Part shown: piece by piece, positions 45,736 through 56,236 of the stretch
Layout of the letters: each line of letters opens with the position of its first letter
How positions within the stretch are numbered: the stretch's first letter is position 1
Assembly: GCA_029931535.1 (NCBI GenBank)
Contig: JAQPZY010001423.1
Coordinates: 1,323,501-1,387,500 of the forward strand
From: Margaritifera margaritifera
Taxonomy: Eukaryota > Mollusca > Bivalvia > Unionida > Margaritiferidae
DNA: 64,000 bases
Reading direction: 5' to 3'
Notes under the pieces: model-generated
Database searches by the model: none
What the model was told of the DNA's origin: nothing
What the model saw: only the letters and a program-made list of their open reading frames with translations
Position numbers and translations under genes: made by a program

Positions 45736-46512
45736 GTGATGCACCAACCTGCTCCAGAAAAGACTTACATAGAGCCTACCATCACAGTAAATGGCCAAAC
45801 CCTCGTGGCAGTGGACAAGTTAACCTATCTCTGCAATACACTGTCACGTGCAGTCAACATCGATGATAAAACCAACACCAGAATTGCTAAAGCAAGTGTG
45901 GCCTTTAGCCAGACTAGGCACAAATATGTGGGAGCGCAGAGGCATCAGTCTACAAACAAAACTGAAGGTCTACAAAGCCATTGTGTTGCTGACCCTGCTG
46001 TATGCGTCAAAACCTGGATGGTGTACAGACCCCATGCCAAGAAGCTGAACCATTACAATGGCTGCCTGAGGATACTGATGAGGATAAGATGACAGGACAG
46101 GGTCCCAGACACTGAAGTTCTTACATGAGCAGAAGGGTGACTGCCAGAGAAGATCTTCTGCAGCAAGCTGAAAGAGGGAAAGTGATCTCAGGGTGGTCAG
46201 AAGAAACACTTCAAAGATTCTCTCAAGTCATCCTTGAAACACTTCAACATTGACCCTGAGTCTTGGGAAGATCTCACACAGGATCGCTCCACCTGGCGGA
46301 ATCTCATCCATACTGGTGCTACATACTTTGAACGGAGGAGAACTGCAGAGGCAGTGGAGAAGCGTGAGCAGCATAAATCTCAGAACTGCAGCACATCCTC
46401 TATTGATCAAGCAAACCCAAGCAGCATCTCCTGGCAAGTGTGCCACAGACAGCTCAGAGCACAAATGGGCTTGATCAGCCACTTACATACTCACAGAAAC
46501 CAAACCAGTTAG
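45736..46512 (+). pseudogene. LINE RT thumb and C-terminal region
   Basis: Frames read MHQPAPEKTYIEPTITVNGQ, KLTYLCNTLSRAVNIDDKTN and RIAKASVAFSQTRHK. After several stops they continue as HFNIDPESWEDLTQDRSTWR and LIHTGATYFERRR. The order and the stops at about 46092 and 46125 match a decayed ORF end. The 3' UTR is short, and an A/C-rich end (GGACGAACAACAAACAATAC) lies near 46540-46560. Confidence 0.75.
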
Positions 46513-46560
46513 TGATGTCATGGTCATGTTCGAACTCAAAGGACGAACAACAAACAATAC

Positions 46561-47689
46561 ATCATTTCCTCACACCACATGTTTTTTAACTATATTGTGT
46601 CGCAGTGTGTCTGCACATATATATTTTTTAGAACAAAATATGTGAAGCCTTGGCCCAGATTAAGAACAGAATATACTAGCAATAACAAATAACTTTTATT
46701 ATCATCCTCCATCACTTATTTGGAGACCTAATAGAAGAAAACTCCACCATCCCACTTTTCTGGAAATGCCTGTCAGTTAGGTATTACATATTTTTGCGGT
46801 AGTAAGTCTGCTTTTAATTTTAAAATAGTAGAGTGGAATACCATACAGTTGTTATGTGAAATATAGTGTATAGTTTTTTAAAAGAAAAAACGATTTTGTT
46901 TATAAATGATTCGTTTGAGAGGAAACCAGTAAATCATGGAAGGATAATACTAATACTGAAGCAGCAGCAAATCCGGAACTGAAACTTACACATTTTACGG
47001 TACATTTAATAATGAGATATATCAATATTTTTATATTAAATATATGGCCACTATGTTAACTTTTGAAGAAAAAATGCCTGGCAAGACCTATTAGAATTTC
47101 AGGCTCTCTTAGGTAAGGATATTTGCAACCCATTTTTATTTTTCTGAACGAGTCCACATTTCCAAAATGAACACTGTTTACTTGAACCTCATATGGTCTT
47201 AGAGATGCTGCTGCTGCAGATGATGATGATAATGATGATGAACTTCTGTATTTTCTATGGCCTTGATTTTTAGTAATAATTTTTTGAAATCATACTTTCA
47301 TTATCAATTTTGTACTGGAAATTGTTACAGAACCCTAATTGTACATTTTTGTACTAAGACATAAACAAAACCTGTTGCTGCCAAGCATGGGTACCGGTAT
47401 ATAAAATCCAGAAGACAAATGCATCATATTTATAATGTGCTATAAAGATGGTAATACGATGTAGTTTCTGTGTACATTCTGCGCTGTTGTGATATAGTTT
47501 AAGAAGTTAAGGAAATATACAAATAAAAGTATGTGTTCATGCACGAAAATATACAACTTAGAAGTCCTGCCGATATTTCATTGTTCACATGAGAATTTAA
47601 TTGGGTAGATTACTCTGGTATTTTAATAGCAGCAATACATTTACCCATCACTATTATATAGCTTTATTCCTTTTTCGTGTCGAAAAACT
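46561..47689. other. Non-coding stretch, no gene seen
   Basis: AT-rich with a short GAT tract near 47217. No exon or element is recognised. Confidence 0.45.
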
Positions 47690-48050
47690 CGTCCGTTCGA
47701 TGTGAAAACATTCTCCCACTTAAAGTGGAGAATTTGTCAACAAGCCACGTCACGCCCGTGCATCTCTCTGCGCCTGCGCGAACATTCATCTTTTTCATGG
47801 ACGCCATACCTGGTGGTTGTGTCGCAAAAACGTAACCTGAGGAAATTGTCTGCTGCGGTTTTTCAACTACATTCAGACTTCCCTCCTTCTAAATTCATCT
47901 GTGTTACAGTTGTCCGTCTCGGCTATATGTGTTTTATGCCGCTATTCGTCAGTGTTTAGTTCTAGGAAGAGTTTTTTTAGTTCTCCACGTGTACTCTACC
48001 CTTAGAGGGGTTAGGGTAAACAATATATCTTGTTTCTTTTCAGGTACACG
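47690..48050. promoter_or_regulatory. CpG-rich region, possible DIRS terminal repeat or promoter
   Basis: Unlike the AT-rich surroundings, this block has repeated CG dinucleotides and the NRF1-like TGCGCCTGCGCGA (about 47769). It may be the 5' terminal repeat and promoter of DIRS copy C, or a host promoter for the downstream RhoGAP gene, whose first recognised exon begins with an acceptor. The sequence does not decide between these. Just downstream at 48060, TCTATGTC and GACATAGA form an 8-bp stem. Confidence 0.4.
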
Positions 48051-48498
48051 GTAAGTCGTCTATGTCATTACAACGCGACATAGAACAACTGTGATAGCGC
48101 CGCAATTAACAGGCGCATAATTTTACAGAATTAATATTTCATTTATATATTATTCTCCTACTATTTCAATTGTTTCTTTATTATCTACGCGTGTCGCGTC
48201 GCATGCTTTTCTTGTATTTTCCTGAGAACATAAAGCTTGTCAAGTGAACTAGCTTCTAATATCTCTTGGGAAGAACATATATATGTATATTGTTTACCTG
48301 TAGCAAACTAACCACTGTGGTGCAGATAGCCCGCAAAGTATATGGTGAACGGGTATGGATAGAGTACGCGACGTACCAAAAAAAGGTGAGTTTTCTACGT
48401 GTAGATTTTAAAGGTGAGTTTACACGTTGTTATTATTATTGATTGATACTTCAATAATAATTATTTCAGATAATATTTATTTCAGATAAAAAGAAACA

Positions 48499-49963
48499 AT
48501 GCCAGCAAATCAGTCTGTAGGTAAGTGTGGCCATAAGAAGGCCCCATGGGATACACACTTAGACTGTCTTACCTGTTCCAAGTGTAAGCAGAACAGTCGC
48601 TGCAATATCTGTACAAATTGGACCAATGAAACCTGGAATCTTGCTGATTCCAGGCGTACTTATAGAGGGCGGAAAAAAAAAAAATAGTTAAATCCCCCTC
48701 ATCGTCTGATTTCTCTGGATTTTCTTTTACAGGTACTCAGACTAAGGCAACATACAGCAAGAAGGCCACTCTAGTTCACAAGAACATTCCGGGGCCCCAA
48801 GAGCCTGCACCAGCCTCCCCGGACATAGTTGAGGTCCCTCCTGTAGGGGCCAGTGAACGCTCCAAGAGTAAATCGCATCTCCCGGGAAGGGAGAAGACGA
48901 AAAAGAGCAGTAGTGTGTTACTTCCTTCCACCAGGAAGGAAGTGTACCACTCCAAACATTCCCAAAGTAGCGTGTCGCACCCTCTCGAGGAGGGGCTACA
49001 CCGCACCTTGGGTAGTAATGAAGACAGACGGACATCTGAGATGTTGTCTGACCGGTCACTGACCGGTGACCGGTCTTCCGGTCACCGGTCAATGTCTTCT
49101 GACCGGTCACTGACCGGTGACCGGTCCGGTCACCGGTCAATGTCTTGTGACCGGTCGGTGTCGGGTGACCGGTCCGGTCACCGGTCGCCGGTCACCGGGT
49201 AATTGTCACCGGGTGCCCGGTACCGGTCACCGGTCTTTGGTTGATCACCGGTCACCGGTCACATCGTTCCGGTGACCGGTCATCCAATACCGGTCGCCGG
49301 TCACCAGTCATAGGCCACCGGTCTTCTCGTACCGGTCACCGACGTCACACTGATCAACAATCAGAGGCCTCGTCGTACGGAAGGTCGCAGACCAGGGAAG
49401 GGGATCGGATCGGTATCCCCCCCTTCCCTATTATACCAATGAATCCATACGGGATGTGGGGACCAACATCTCATAATAATTGGCCCCTTATCCCCCCTTG
49501 GGCTACTGGACCCTGGACTCTGAGTAGAAACGATGTTGCGGCTCGTGTTCCGCCATCGCCTCCTCGCCAGGTAGCATCCACTAGTAGATCCCGACGCCTA
49601 GCATCATCCGCGAAAGGCAAGCGGTCTCGTCTTTCTCCTGAAAGATCTAGAACACCTAGAGCCCCTACTCAGCAAGTACGGGAAATGGCGCATAGTGCGC
49701 CTCTGTTACCTTCTCCAAAGGACATTGTGTCGCCCGGCCACCCTCCTGCTCGGAGTGTTCTAGATGATGATGCTGTATCTATCATCGTCGATTCCAACGA
49801 GTATGAACTGGAAGCAACTAGACCCAGCTTCCCTCAACCAGAGGAAGCGGAAGAGATATGGTCTTTTGATAAGGTGGTAAATGAAGTTTACCGCCTACTA
49901 CTATTTATAGTTAACCTCAAGCCCCGTAAACTTTTAATTGTCTGCCCCATGTCTAGAGAATGA
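48499..49963 (+). pseudogene. DIRS gag-like ORF1 (copy C) in three frames
   Basis: It starts MPANQSVGKCGHKKAPWDTH with a C-x-H...C-x2-C-type cluster (CLTCSKCKQNSRCNICTNW), which may bind nucleic acid. The first frame stops at 48687 directly after a run of 12 A's; the sequence continues without a stop in the frame entered by one extra A (IVKSPSSSDFSG onward). The second frame covers the array DRSLTGDRSGHRSMS and stops at 49202. A third (49241-49963) continues ITGHRS and then IGIPPFPIIPMNPYGMWGPT, a Ser/Arg-rich stretch, and EEIWSFDKVVNEV. The last 20 or so residues are not DIRS-like. Confidence 0.7.
49040..49345. repeat. CCGGTCAC/GACCGGT short-period array within DIRS gag
   Basis: Palindromic ACCGGT occurs over 20 times in about 300 bp, in units such as GACCGGTCACTGACCGGTGA. 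In one reading it encodes TGDRSGHRS repeats. Copy B retains a decayed version at 37060-37125, so the array belongs to the element. Confidence 0.85.
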
Positions 49964-50655
49964 CTTTTGTGAAATTGAAGGGATGACAGGGTTCATTAAC
50001 TTGCCTTTATACTACTGATCTAAGAATCCACACTGAAACAAAACTCATGAGTTTGATAATACACCCTTGAAGGGCCCCCCCCACGAGTAATATAACAATT
50101 TTTATATCGAAGAGCGCTAGTCATATCACAAGTTCTGCTTATATTGTTTAAATTGTGAAGCAGACAATTTGTAAACATTGTGCTTATCACGATTTTGTGA
50201 TTGAAAAGTACAAAAAAGGGATTGGAACTTGATGTGGTATGAATGGGATTTGATCATATACATACATTTGTACATGTAAAGGAAATCTACGATTTTGTTT
50301 ACTCTGAATAGAGTTATCCTTCACATTTTTAATATTCATGGCAAAATGTGAACTTCCTGACATTATGTTTACATACAGGTTATTCAGATGTTACGCATGG
50401 TGACATTGCTGAACAATAATGTTTAAATGCCGCGGTAATAGGCATAATGTGGTAATAGAATGTGCCACTATACATTTTATAGAATTTTAACATTTTTATC
50501 TTTTATCTTTTATTTTGTGGTACTTTGTATTTATGTTTATTTCGAAGAGTTTATCTTAAAATTCATTTTGCCATTCTTTTATATTTACATTTTTAGAACT
50601 TGACTTTAATTGGCACCATATAGCCAGTATTGTGCTGACATGCTGTTAAACCCTA
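49911..50655. other. Non-coding stretch, no gene seen
   Basis: AT-rich with no exon or repeat recognised. It starts at the truncation point of DIRS copy C. Confidence 0.45.
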
Positions 50656-50677
50656 ATACATACATACATACATACAT

Positions 50678-50717
<40 letters not shown>

Positions 50718-50757
50718 ACATACATACATACATACATACATACATACATACATACAT
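50656..50757. repeat. Compound microsatellite (CATA)n (CA)n (CATA)n
   Basis: CATA repeats flank a block of CA repeats. The open frames over it are repeat artefacts. Confidence 0.95.
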
Positions 50758-50968
50758 TTGTCGAGGCCTCAACTTTATTCTACGGGTCATGACCGATATC
50801 TTTCTGAAGTTGACTAATAGTGTCACATGATCAGAACAAACATTCTTTAGTAACCAAAAGCCATGTGCCTTAAGGTGCATGAATGATATAATGGAAGAGC
50901 ATTCATCTACCAGGAAGAGTCTCTCTGTCAGAAATAGGGACACTCACTTGCTCTGAACCAAATTTGTT

Positions 50969-51230
50969 CTACTATGAACACTACTCATTGATATATCCAT
51001 TGTTATATATTCTGGTTACATAGCTGAAACACTAATGCTTAAAATGGTAAATTAAATGGATGTAAGATGGGGTCAAGCAGGTATTAATGAATTTTCCACC
51101 TACTATGAACACTACTCATTGATATATCCATTGTTATGTATTCTGGTTACGTAGCTGAAACACTTATGCTTAAAATGGTAAATTAAATGGATGTAAGACG
51201 GGGTCAAGCTGGTATTAATGAATTTTCCAC
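50969..51230. repeat. 131-bp tandem duplication
   Basis: Two copies starting CTACTATGAACACTACTCAT at 50969 and 51100 differ at only a handful of sites, indicating a recent event. A second small duplication of 58 bp (CAAAATTACATCATTTATT) occupies 51492-51608. Confidence 0.9.
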
Positions 51231-51800
51231 CTCTATGAATGATGGTCCACACATTGTACATGAACTATACATTGCTTCCCATTTTCAATTTTGGGGAAAA
51301 CCATAACGTGACTGTCTTTGACACTTTAAAGCAGGCTATATAGCTTTGAATATTCATTAGCAAATAGCAAAGAAGAACTGAAAATCAATCACTTTTTAAC
51401 AGGGAAAAGGACTTGAAAATTAGGCAGTAAGACAGGGTATGAAAACTAATGTCAAGGTTGTATTATCTGTATTTTCAGTATCACATGTGGACAAAATTAC
51501 ATCATTTATTACATATGTAACTTGAAAGACTTTCATTTATACATGGGCTCAAAATTACATTATTTATTACATATGTAACTTGAAAGACTTTCATTTATAC
51601 ATAGGCTCAAAATGCAGGCCCTTGCCTTTATGTGTTTAAATACATGTACCTGTGCCAAGAATTTTCATTCCAGTAAAAATAAACATTTCAACTTCTTCCC
51701 CAAGACTTACTCTGCAACCAAAATACATGATGGGTTTCAACTGTTTGATTCATTGGGCTAAGGAAAACTAACCTGTATATTTTTTTTAATTTCCTTGCAG

Positions 51801-51951
51801 ATAGGACAGATTCAGAGTGTGACTGTTTGTGAGGAGCTATGATTGGACACAGTGGAAGTATTTTCAAGCCTGTCTTTGACTAGGAGCATGCTTTGAATAA
51901 TTATCCTGCAGCTGCTTCCCTAGATGATGGAACCTGTTGGATCATTTGACC
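51801..51951 (+). other. 5' UTR part of the first recognised RhoGAP exon
   Basis: A polypyrimidine tract and TTCCTTGCAG at 51791-51800 precede this block, so at least one further upstream non-coding exon is implied. The frame of the gene has a TGA at 51925-51927, which places translation start downstream. Confidence 0.6.
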
Positions 51952-52016
51952 ATGCTGCGTAATGTGTTTGGTGGATGTGTGTCTGACCGAAGTGCAGAGG
52001 CAATGCGTCATCAAAA
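51952..52016 (+). CDS. RhoGAP-domain protein, coding exon 1
   Basis: The first ATG after an in-frame TGA (51925) reads MLRNVFGGCVSDRSAEAMRH and then QK, ending in phase 2 at donor GTAATT (52017). The last codon is completed by the first base of the next exon at 52499, giving a smooth FGxPL-type RhoGAP entry. The protein should stimulate GTP hydrolysis on Rho-family GTPases. The start is supported by the stop and by frame continuity. The short unstructured N-terminus means the catalytic domain begins at about residue 25. The specific ARHGAP orthologue is not recognised. Confidence 0.7.
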
Positions 52017-52498
52017 GTAATTACTTTGCTCACTTGTAGGCCGACTTTGGTGGTGGTGGTAGTGGGGTCAAAGACTTGCTGTTTTCATCAAGGCATCAGG
52101 TTTTTTTTATTAAGGCTGTGTATTCTCACTGATTTTGCAATATATGTTCATAATATTTAGGTCCAGATACAATACATATCACAACACATACCTTGTGCTT
52201 GTTTCAGTATGAACAGCTGGTAATAAAAACACCTAATAAATACACACACACACATGCTTAATTGTAGAGATAGAGAGATAGAGACATGCATACAGAAGTA
52301 AATGATTTCAGCTATAATTACTAAACTTATTTGATATTATAATTTTGAATACAATTTTTAAAAGTTTATTGGTTATTCCTGTCATTTGCCTATACTAAAA
52401 ATATGGGTTTTGTAGTATAGTTACAGTACATCTCAAATGCAAAATAGAGAATGACAAATTTCTTGAATATAAAGGTCATCTGTGTAATTCTTTTCCAG

Positions 52499-52562
52499 AG
52501 TAAAGTTTGGAGCTCCCTTACCCAACACCTTGAAGCATGGAATTGTACCAGCACCTCTCATG
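52499..52562 (+). CDS. RhoGAP-domain protein, coding exon 2
   Basis: A 64-bp exon lies between TTCTTTTCCAG and donor GTAATA. It reads VKFGAPLPNTLKHGIVPAPL then M. KFGxPL is the usual opening of the RhoGAP domain, helix A0/A1 region (residues 23-43). Phases fit: one base completes the Lys codon begun in exon 1, and the exon ends in phase 0. A frame error here would have broken the join, so the phase agreement supports the model. Confidence 0.75.
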
Positions 52563-52952
52563 GTAATAGAATTGTTCTACTTAAAATGTACTTACTGTCT
52601 GTTGATGACATTAGAATGGTAGAAGAAAAAAAAACATTTTTGTCATGTCAGCGATGAAGGATAGGTCAAATTAGGAATCACTCTTATGCCCATGGCAGTG
52701 GTAGCCTCAACAATACTAAGAAAGCATTTGCATCTACATCATTCCCTTATTAATCTGTGCTTTGATAACTTGCAAACCAACTTATAACACAGTAAGATCT
52801 GTGGATCTCCTTTCTAAAAAAGCTGGCAATAAAAAATGAAGAAGATGACAAAGCAAGACTGTGTTGCAAAAGTCGAATCATACTGAACATGAGTATTCAC
52901 ACATTTAAATGTTAAAATGTCCGATTATCTTTTGTTAATAATGGGAATTAAC

Positions 52953-53168
52953 GGGGTCTATTCAAGGATGCACGATTGTAGATTTCATGCTAATTTCTAA
53001 AACAAATTGTGCCAAAAATATTAACTGAATCTGTGAAAAGTATGCATCATATTTTCAAGTCCTATCTTAATTTCTTCATTAAATCTAGCCTCTATTCAGA
53101 AAATTCCCCACCTTTTTCAAATGGAGGGTTGAATTTCCCCACTAAATTTTCAGTTCCAGAATAGGCCC
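52953..53168. mobile_element. GGTCTATTCT MITE, copy 3
   Basis: The ends GGGGTCTATTCAAGGATG and CCAGAATAGGCCC are inverted with mismatches. The interior matches copies at 26325 and 30832 (CATCATATTTTCAAGTC, TTCTTCATTAAA, TTCAGAAAAT). It is intronic in the RhoGAP gene. Confidence 0.7.
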
Positions 53169-55220
53169 TGCGAATAAAAAAGAAATTATGGGAACATTAT
53201 CAGCATATGAACATTTATTCTGACACAAGACTGCTCAGGGTTCACACTGAACTCAAATTTTGGTGCAAAGTGAATAGGGCAGAGTTGGGGAAAATAGGGA
53301 GATATGAGTGTAAAATGATCAAAATTCACAATGTTTAAAACTGACACTTAACACAGACATTTTGTTAAACTTTTGGGCCAGTTTGTGTGAAAACAAGAAA
53401 CTCATTAAATTTGATGAAGATATTAAATTTATGCTTTGTTTAATGCAGTATATTGTTGTTTGATTTTGTTCTTGCAAAAGACAGGAATTAAAAAAATAGG
53501 TTACTGTAAAAAAAACAGGTGACAGATATCAAGGCACAAGTCCAGTTGTCATACTTTAATAGGATGAAACATGAAGTAAACTTGTTTACATTAACTAGAA
53601 ATCAGCTTCTGATCCTCCACAGTCACAGTACTCGGAATACGAAAGGATTCATATGGAGAAAAGCAAAGAGGGGTGAAGACGTCAACTTGAGGAAAGGCAA
53701 ACTAATCTGTATTTTCTAAAGGCTAGAGCATCAAGAACATTGTGAAATCAAAAGGATAAAAAAAAAGCTGTGTTAATAACTCGGCTTGCTCATTGGCTGA
53801 GCTGGCTTTATTTTTACAACTGTTGAAGACTTTATCATCCATTGGCACAATTACACATACTAATTAACAGATTGTCTCCAGCCGATTAAATTACATGAAA
53901 GATGCCAACATCACAGTAACATTCTGGTGCATGGTCAGCCTAATTTCTTCTTAAAATCACACACTGTAGACAAGTTTTTGCCTTTGACTTACCAGTGAAG
54001 TGTTCTTCAAAATTTGGAATGATATATTCTAAATTATTTGTATATTCTACTAAATTGCACATACATGTATATTGGGGGGGGGGGGTCTCTTTTTTTCTCA
54101 GTTTTTTTTCTTAAATACAGATGTAGTGTTCCAGGATCATGAGAAGAAGTGTATTGCTGAAATTTAATATTTCAGGGAATTAGTGCTAACATATTGATGG
54201 TTTCAGCTCTGGCGATGTATGGGTGTAATTCTAGCTACATCTTGGTGCCATATATGAATGCTCAAATGTCACAATGAAATTTGCTTTATGTAAACTTTGC
54301 ACAACTCTAGCACTGATTTCAATGTAGAAACATAGACTTGCCAACATTGTTACATATCAGTATGGGGTTTAGTCACATGCCTATGATGTGCTTATGTATT
54401 GTTGGAATAGCAACATCTGCTTCCTCTCTGGTGATGGGCTAAACACCATGGCACAATCACATAAGAATTGAGCAGTGGGTCCAAAACTGCCATCGTTTAT
54501 TTGTATCAGTCTGGAATTTGACAATTAGATTTAGCCTGAAGATAGAATATTCCCAAGTCAATAGTTTGCCATGTGATTAACCAATTTCAGAAGAGGTGGA
54601 ATGTGGAAAATATCCTTTAGAAGGGTTGAATAAAAAAAACTCACGGAACATGATGTTCAGGATTTAATTTGGTGTGTAAAACAAAACAGAAGGAGAACTT
54701 TGGCTGATATCACTGGAATTTTCAATGAGTTTAGGACATGTTTAAAAAAGGTCAGTCATAAGAGCTCTCTATCGCAAAGGTTACCATAGATGTGTTATGA
54801 GGACCAATATAAAACTTATCGAAATGAACAGGAGAAATTGTGTAGCTGGTGTAGAGGCAAGTTTCATTGCAGTGTAGATAATTATTTTTATCAGTTGATA
54901 TTCATTGATGAATGTAAGATTGATATTGGACAAAATATAAAGATTTTTACATGGAGGCAAGTTGGCAAATAATGGACTGCACAGTGTTTATCACCTGTCC
55001 CTACCCTCAGGTTTCGTTTATCATTGAAGGAAGTTTTTTTAGAAATTTTTCAACTATTTTTTCCCCAAGTCTACAATTTTGATACCAAGTTAAATTTTTT
55101 CCTTGTGCTGTCTCCATTTTTCTGAGAAGAAAATCCCAATATAATTAGCAAGAGTATGATTATGTAAAATCTCAAAGTAGGAAAAAGTTCCAAATGATTG
55201 AGTGAAAATGAAATGTCAGT

Positions 55221-55295
55221 TATAGTTTCTATACATTAGCATCTGTTGTCAAGGTAAAGCTACAAGGATACTCTGTCAACATCCGAACAACTCGT
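55221..55295 (+). repeat. Partial duplicate of RhoGAP exon 3 end and its donor
   Basis: The 3' part of exon 3 (TATAGTTTCTATACATTAGC...GTTGTCAAG), the donor GTAAAG and the following ACAAGGATACTCTGT recur here, about 985 bp upstream of the original at 56206-56300. One base differs in the exon part, and about 20 bases are missing after CTCTGT. The copy lacks an acceptor and the arginine-finger half. Confidence 0.85.
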
Positions 55296-55429
55296 GCAGA
55301 ATATTTACGGTACAAACCAAACAATTATAGATTTGTTTAAAAAAGCAAAATTTTTAAAAAAATTCATTTCGCAAAACTTTTCAAAATACTGGATGTAGTT
55401 GAACCTTTTTTCTCTAAGTTTTTCATCTC

Positions 55430-55600
55430 GTCTGAAGGAGCCGCATTAGCTTAGGTCGTAGAGCATCAGACTTGTAATCCAAGGGTGGTAGGGTCAATAC
55501 CCATGCAAGCCAACCTGGGTTGGCTGCCTCAGTGTGTCCTTGACAGGATATAGTCGGTATCGTCTTGAAAGTGCTATTAAAGCCAACAAATAAACAATCA
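55430..55600 (+). mobile_element. tRNA-derived SINE
   Basis: The head has an A-box TTAGCTTAGGTCGTAGAGCA, an anticodon-loop-like ACTTGTAATCC and a B-box GGGTCAATACCC. A body and the tail GCCAACAAATAAACAATC follow. The anticodon stem does not pair well, so it is a SINE and not a functional tRNA. Confidence 0.75.
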
Positions 55601-55643
55601 TCTCCTGACATTTCCCTCAGTATTGTGCAACATAAAAATATCA

Positions 55644-55910
55644 GGATCATTTTCTGGATCAGTCTGGAATTTGGGATTCACCGATCGGCAGATGTATTCA
55701 AGTGACCAAAAGGAAATACTTGAGTGAAACTAGGGCCAGAACTCATGCAGTATCATTTTCTGGATCAGTCCAGAATTTGTGATTGACAGAATTGGCAGAT
55801 GTATTCAAGTAACCAAAAGGAAATACTTGCAAGAATTACTTCCCATCCATATACATGTATCTGCTTGCAAGAATTACTTTCCATCCATATACATGTATCT
55901 AGTTCTTATG
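55644..55910. repeat. Two nested short duplications near exon 3
   Basis: About 100 bp beginning ATCATTTTCTGGATCAGTC and ending GGAAATACTTG occurs twice (55647 and 55753). It is followed by a 38-bp unit (CTTGCAAGAATTACTTCCCA) twice at 55827 and 55863. Confidence 0.8.
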
Positions 55911-56074
55911 TTATATATGCTTATGACTCGGGACACATGGTGACAATTAAAAGTACATCCTTGTGTTCTTTGCTTTTGAGAACATACAGTGAATTTAACT
56001 TTGGAAATAGTTCCAGATGAAGTGTTCTAGTTCATTTTTATCCTTGAAATATTAATTCAACCATTCTCTTGCAG

Positions 56075-56236
56075 GAGTTGCTGGTGTACATGGCAAGGGA
56101 AGGTATTAATACAGTGGATTTGTTTCGTCGGCCTGGCAATCCTAGTGACACTCGGCGAGTTGTCAAAAGATTATCAGAGGGCAAGCCAGTCATATTCTCC
56201 AACTATAGTTTCTATACATTAGCGTCTGTTGTCAAG
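56075..56236 (+). CDS. RhoGAP-domain protein, coding exon 3 (arginine finger)
   Basis: A 162-bp exon between TTCTCTTGCAG and donor GTAAAG, phase 0 at both ends, encodes 54 residues. It reads ELLVYMAREGINTVDLFRRP, then GNPSDTRRVVKRLSEGKPVI and FSNYSFYTLASVVK. The segment DLFRR matches the G-I-F-R loop of RhoGAP domains, so its Arg (residue 61 of the model) is the likely catalytic arginine finger. Leu in place of the usual Ile and Asp in place of Gly are unusual but conservative in context. The reading continues past the donor for 26 codons and then stops, which is expected of intron. Confidence 0.85.

Larger units (their letters stand above)
42740..46560 (+). mobile_element. Non-LTR retrotransposon (LINE), near full length, inactive
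   Basis: A 5' region (about 42740-43430) is followed by an apurinic-type endonuclease, a linker, a reverse transcriptase and a C-terminal part with a typical end at about 46512. Gene order, the GDFxA endonuclease box and the FADD RT box identify the class. I am unsure of the clade; the endonuclease resembles proteins often labelled RTE or 'craniofacial development protein 2-like'. Stops, frameshifts and a motif A deletion show that it is dead. Confidence 0.85.
47690..49910 (+). mobile_element. DIRS-type retroelement, copy C (5' part), CpG-rich
   Basis: A GC- and CpG-rich 5' region (47690-48050), a leader with GGTGAGTTT and TTTCAG signals (48370-48480), the gag-like ORF with the Cys/His segment, and a CCGGTCAC array are present. 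The similarity to DIRS ends just after EEIWSFDKVVNEVYRLL (about 49907), so RT, RNase H and recombinase are missing. CpG is much denser than in copies A and B and in flanking DNA, which suggests a younger or less methylated copy. Confidence 0.7.
52563..56074. other. Intron 2 of the RhoGAP gene
   Basis: It contains a GGTCTATTCT MITE (52953-53168), a poly-G/T stretch at 54075, a partial copy of exon 3 (55221-55295), a SINE (55430-55600) and two short tandem duplications at 55645-55910. No other exon was recognised. Confidence 0.6.

Noticed and set aside
48005..48020. Telomere-like TTAGGG
   Set aside because: A single occurrence, with no tandem TTAGGG.
48742..49140. Minus-strand ORF of 132 codons
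   Set aside because: It is a shadow of the DIRS gag ORF. The palindromic CCGGTCAC array reads similarly on both strands.
50610..50943. ORFs encoding HTYI or YVCM repeats
   Set aside because: They are translations of the CATA/CA microsatellite.
55430..55510. A functional tRNA gene
   Set aside because: A and B boxes are present but the anticodon stem does not pair, and the sequence continues into a SINE body and tail.
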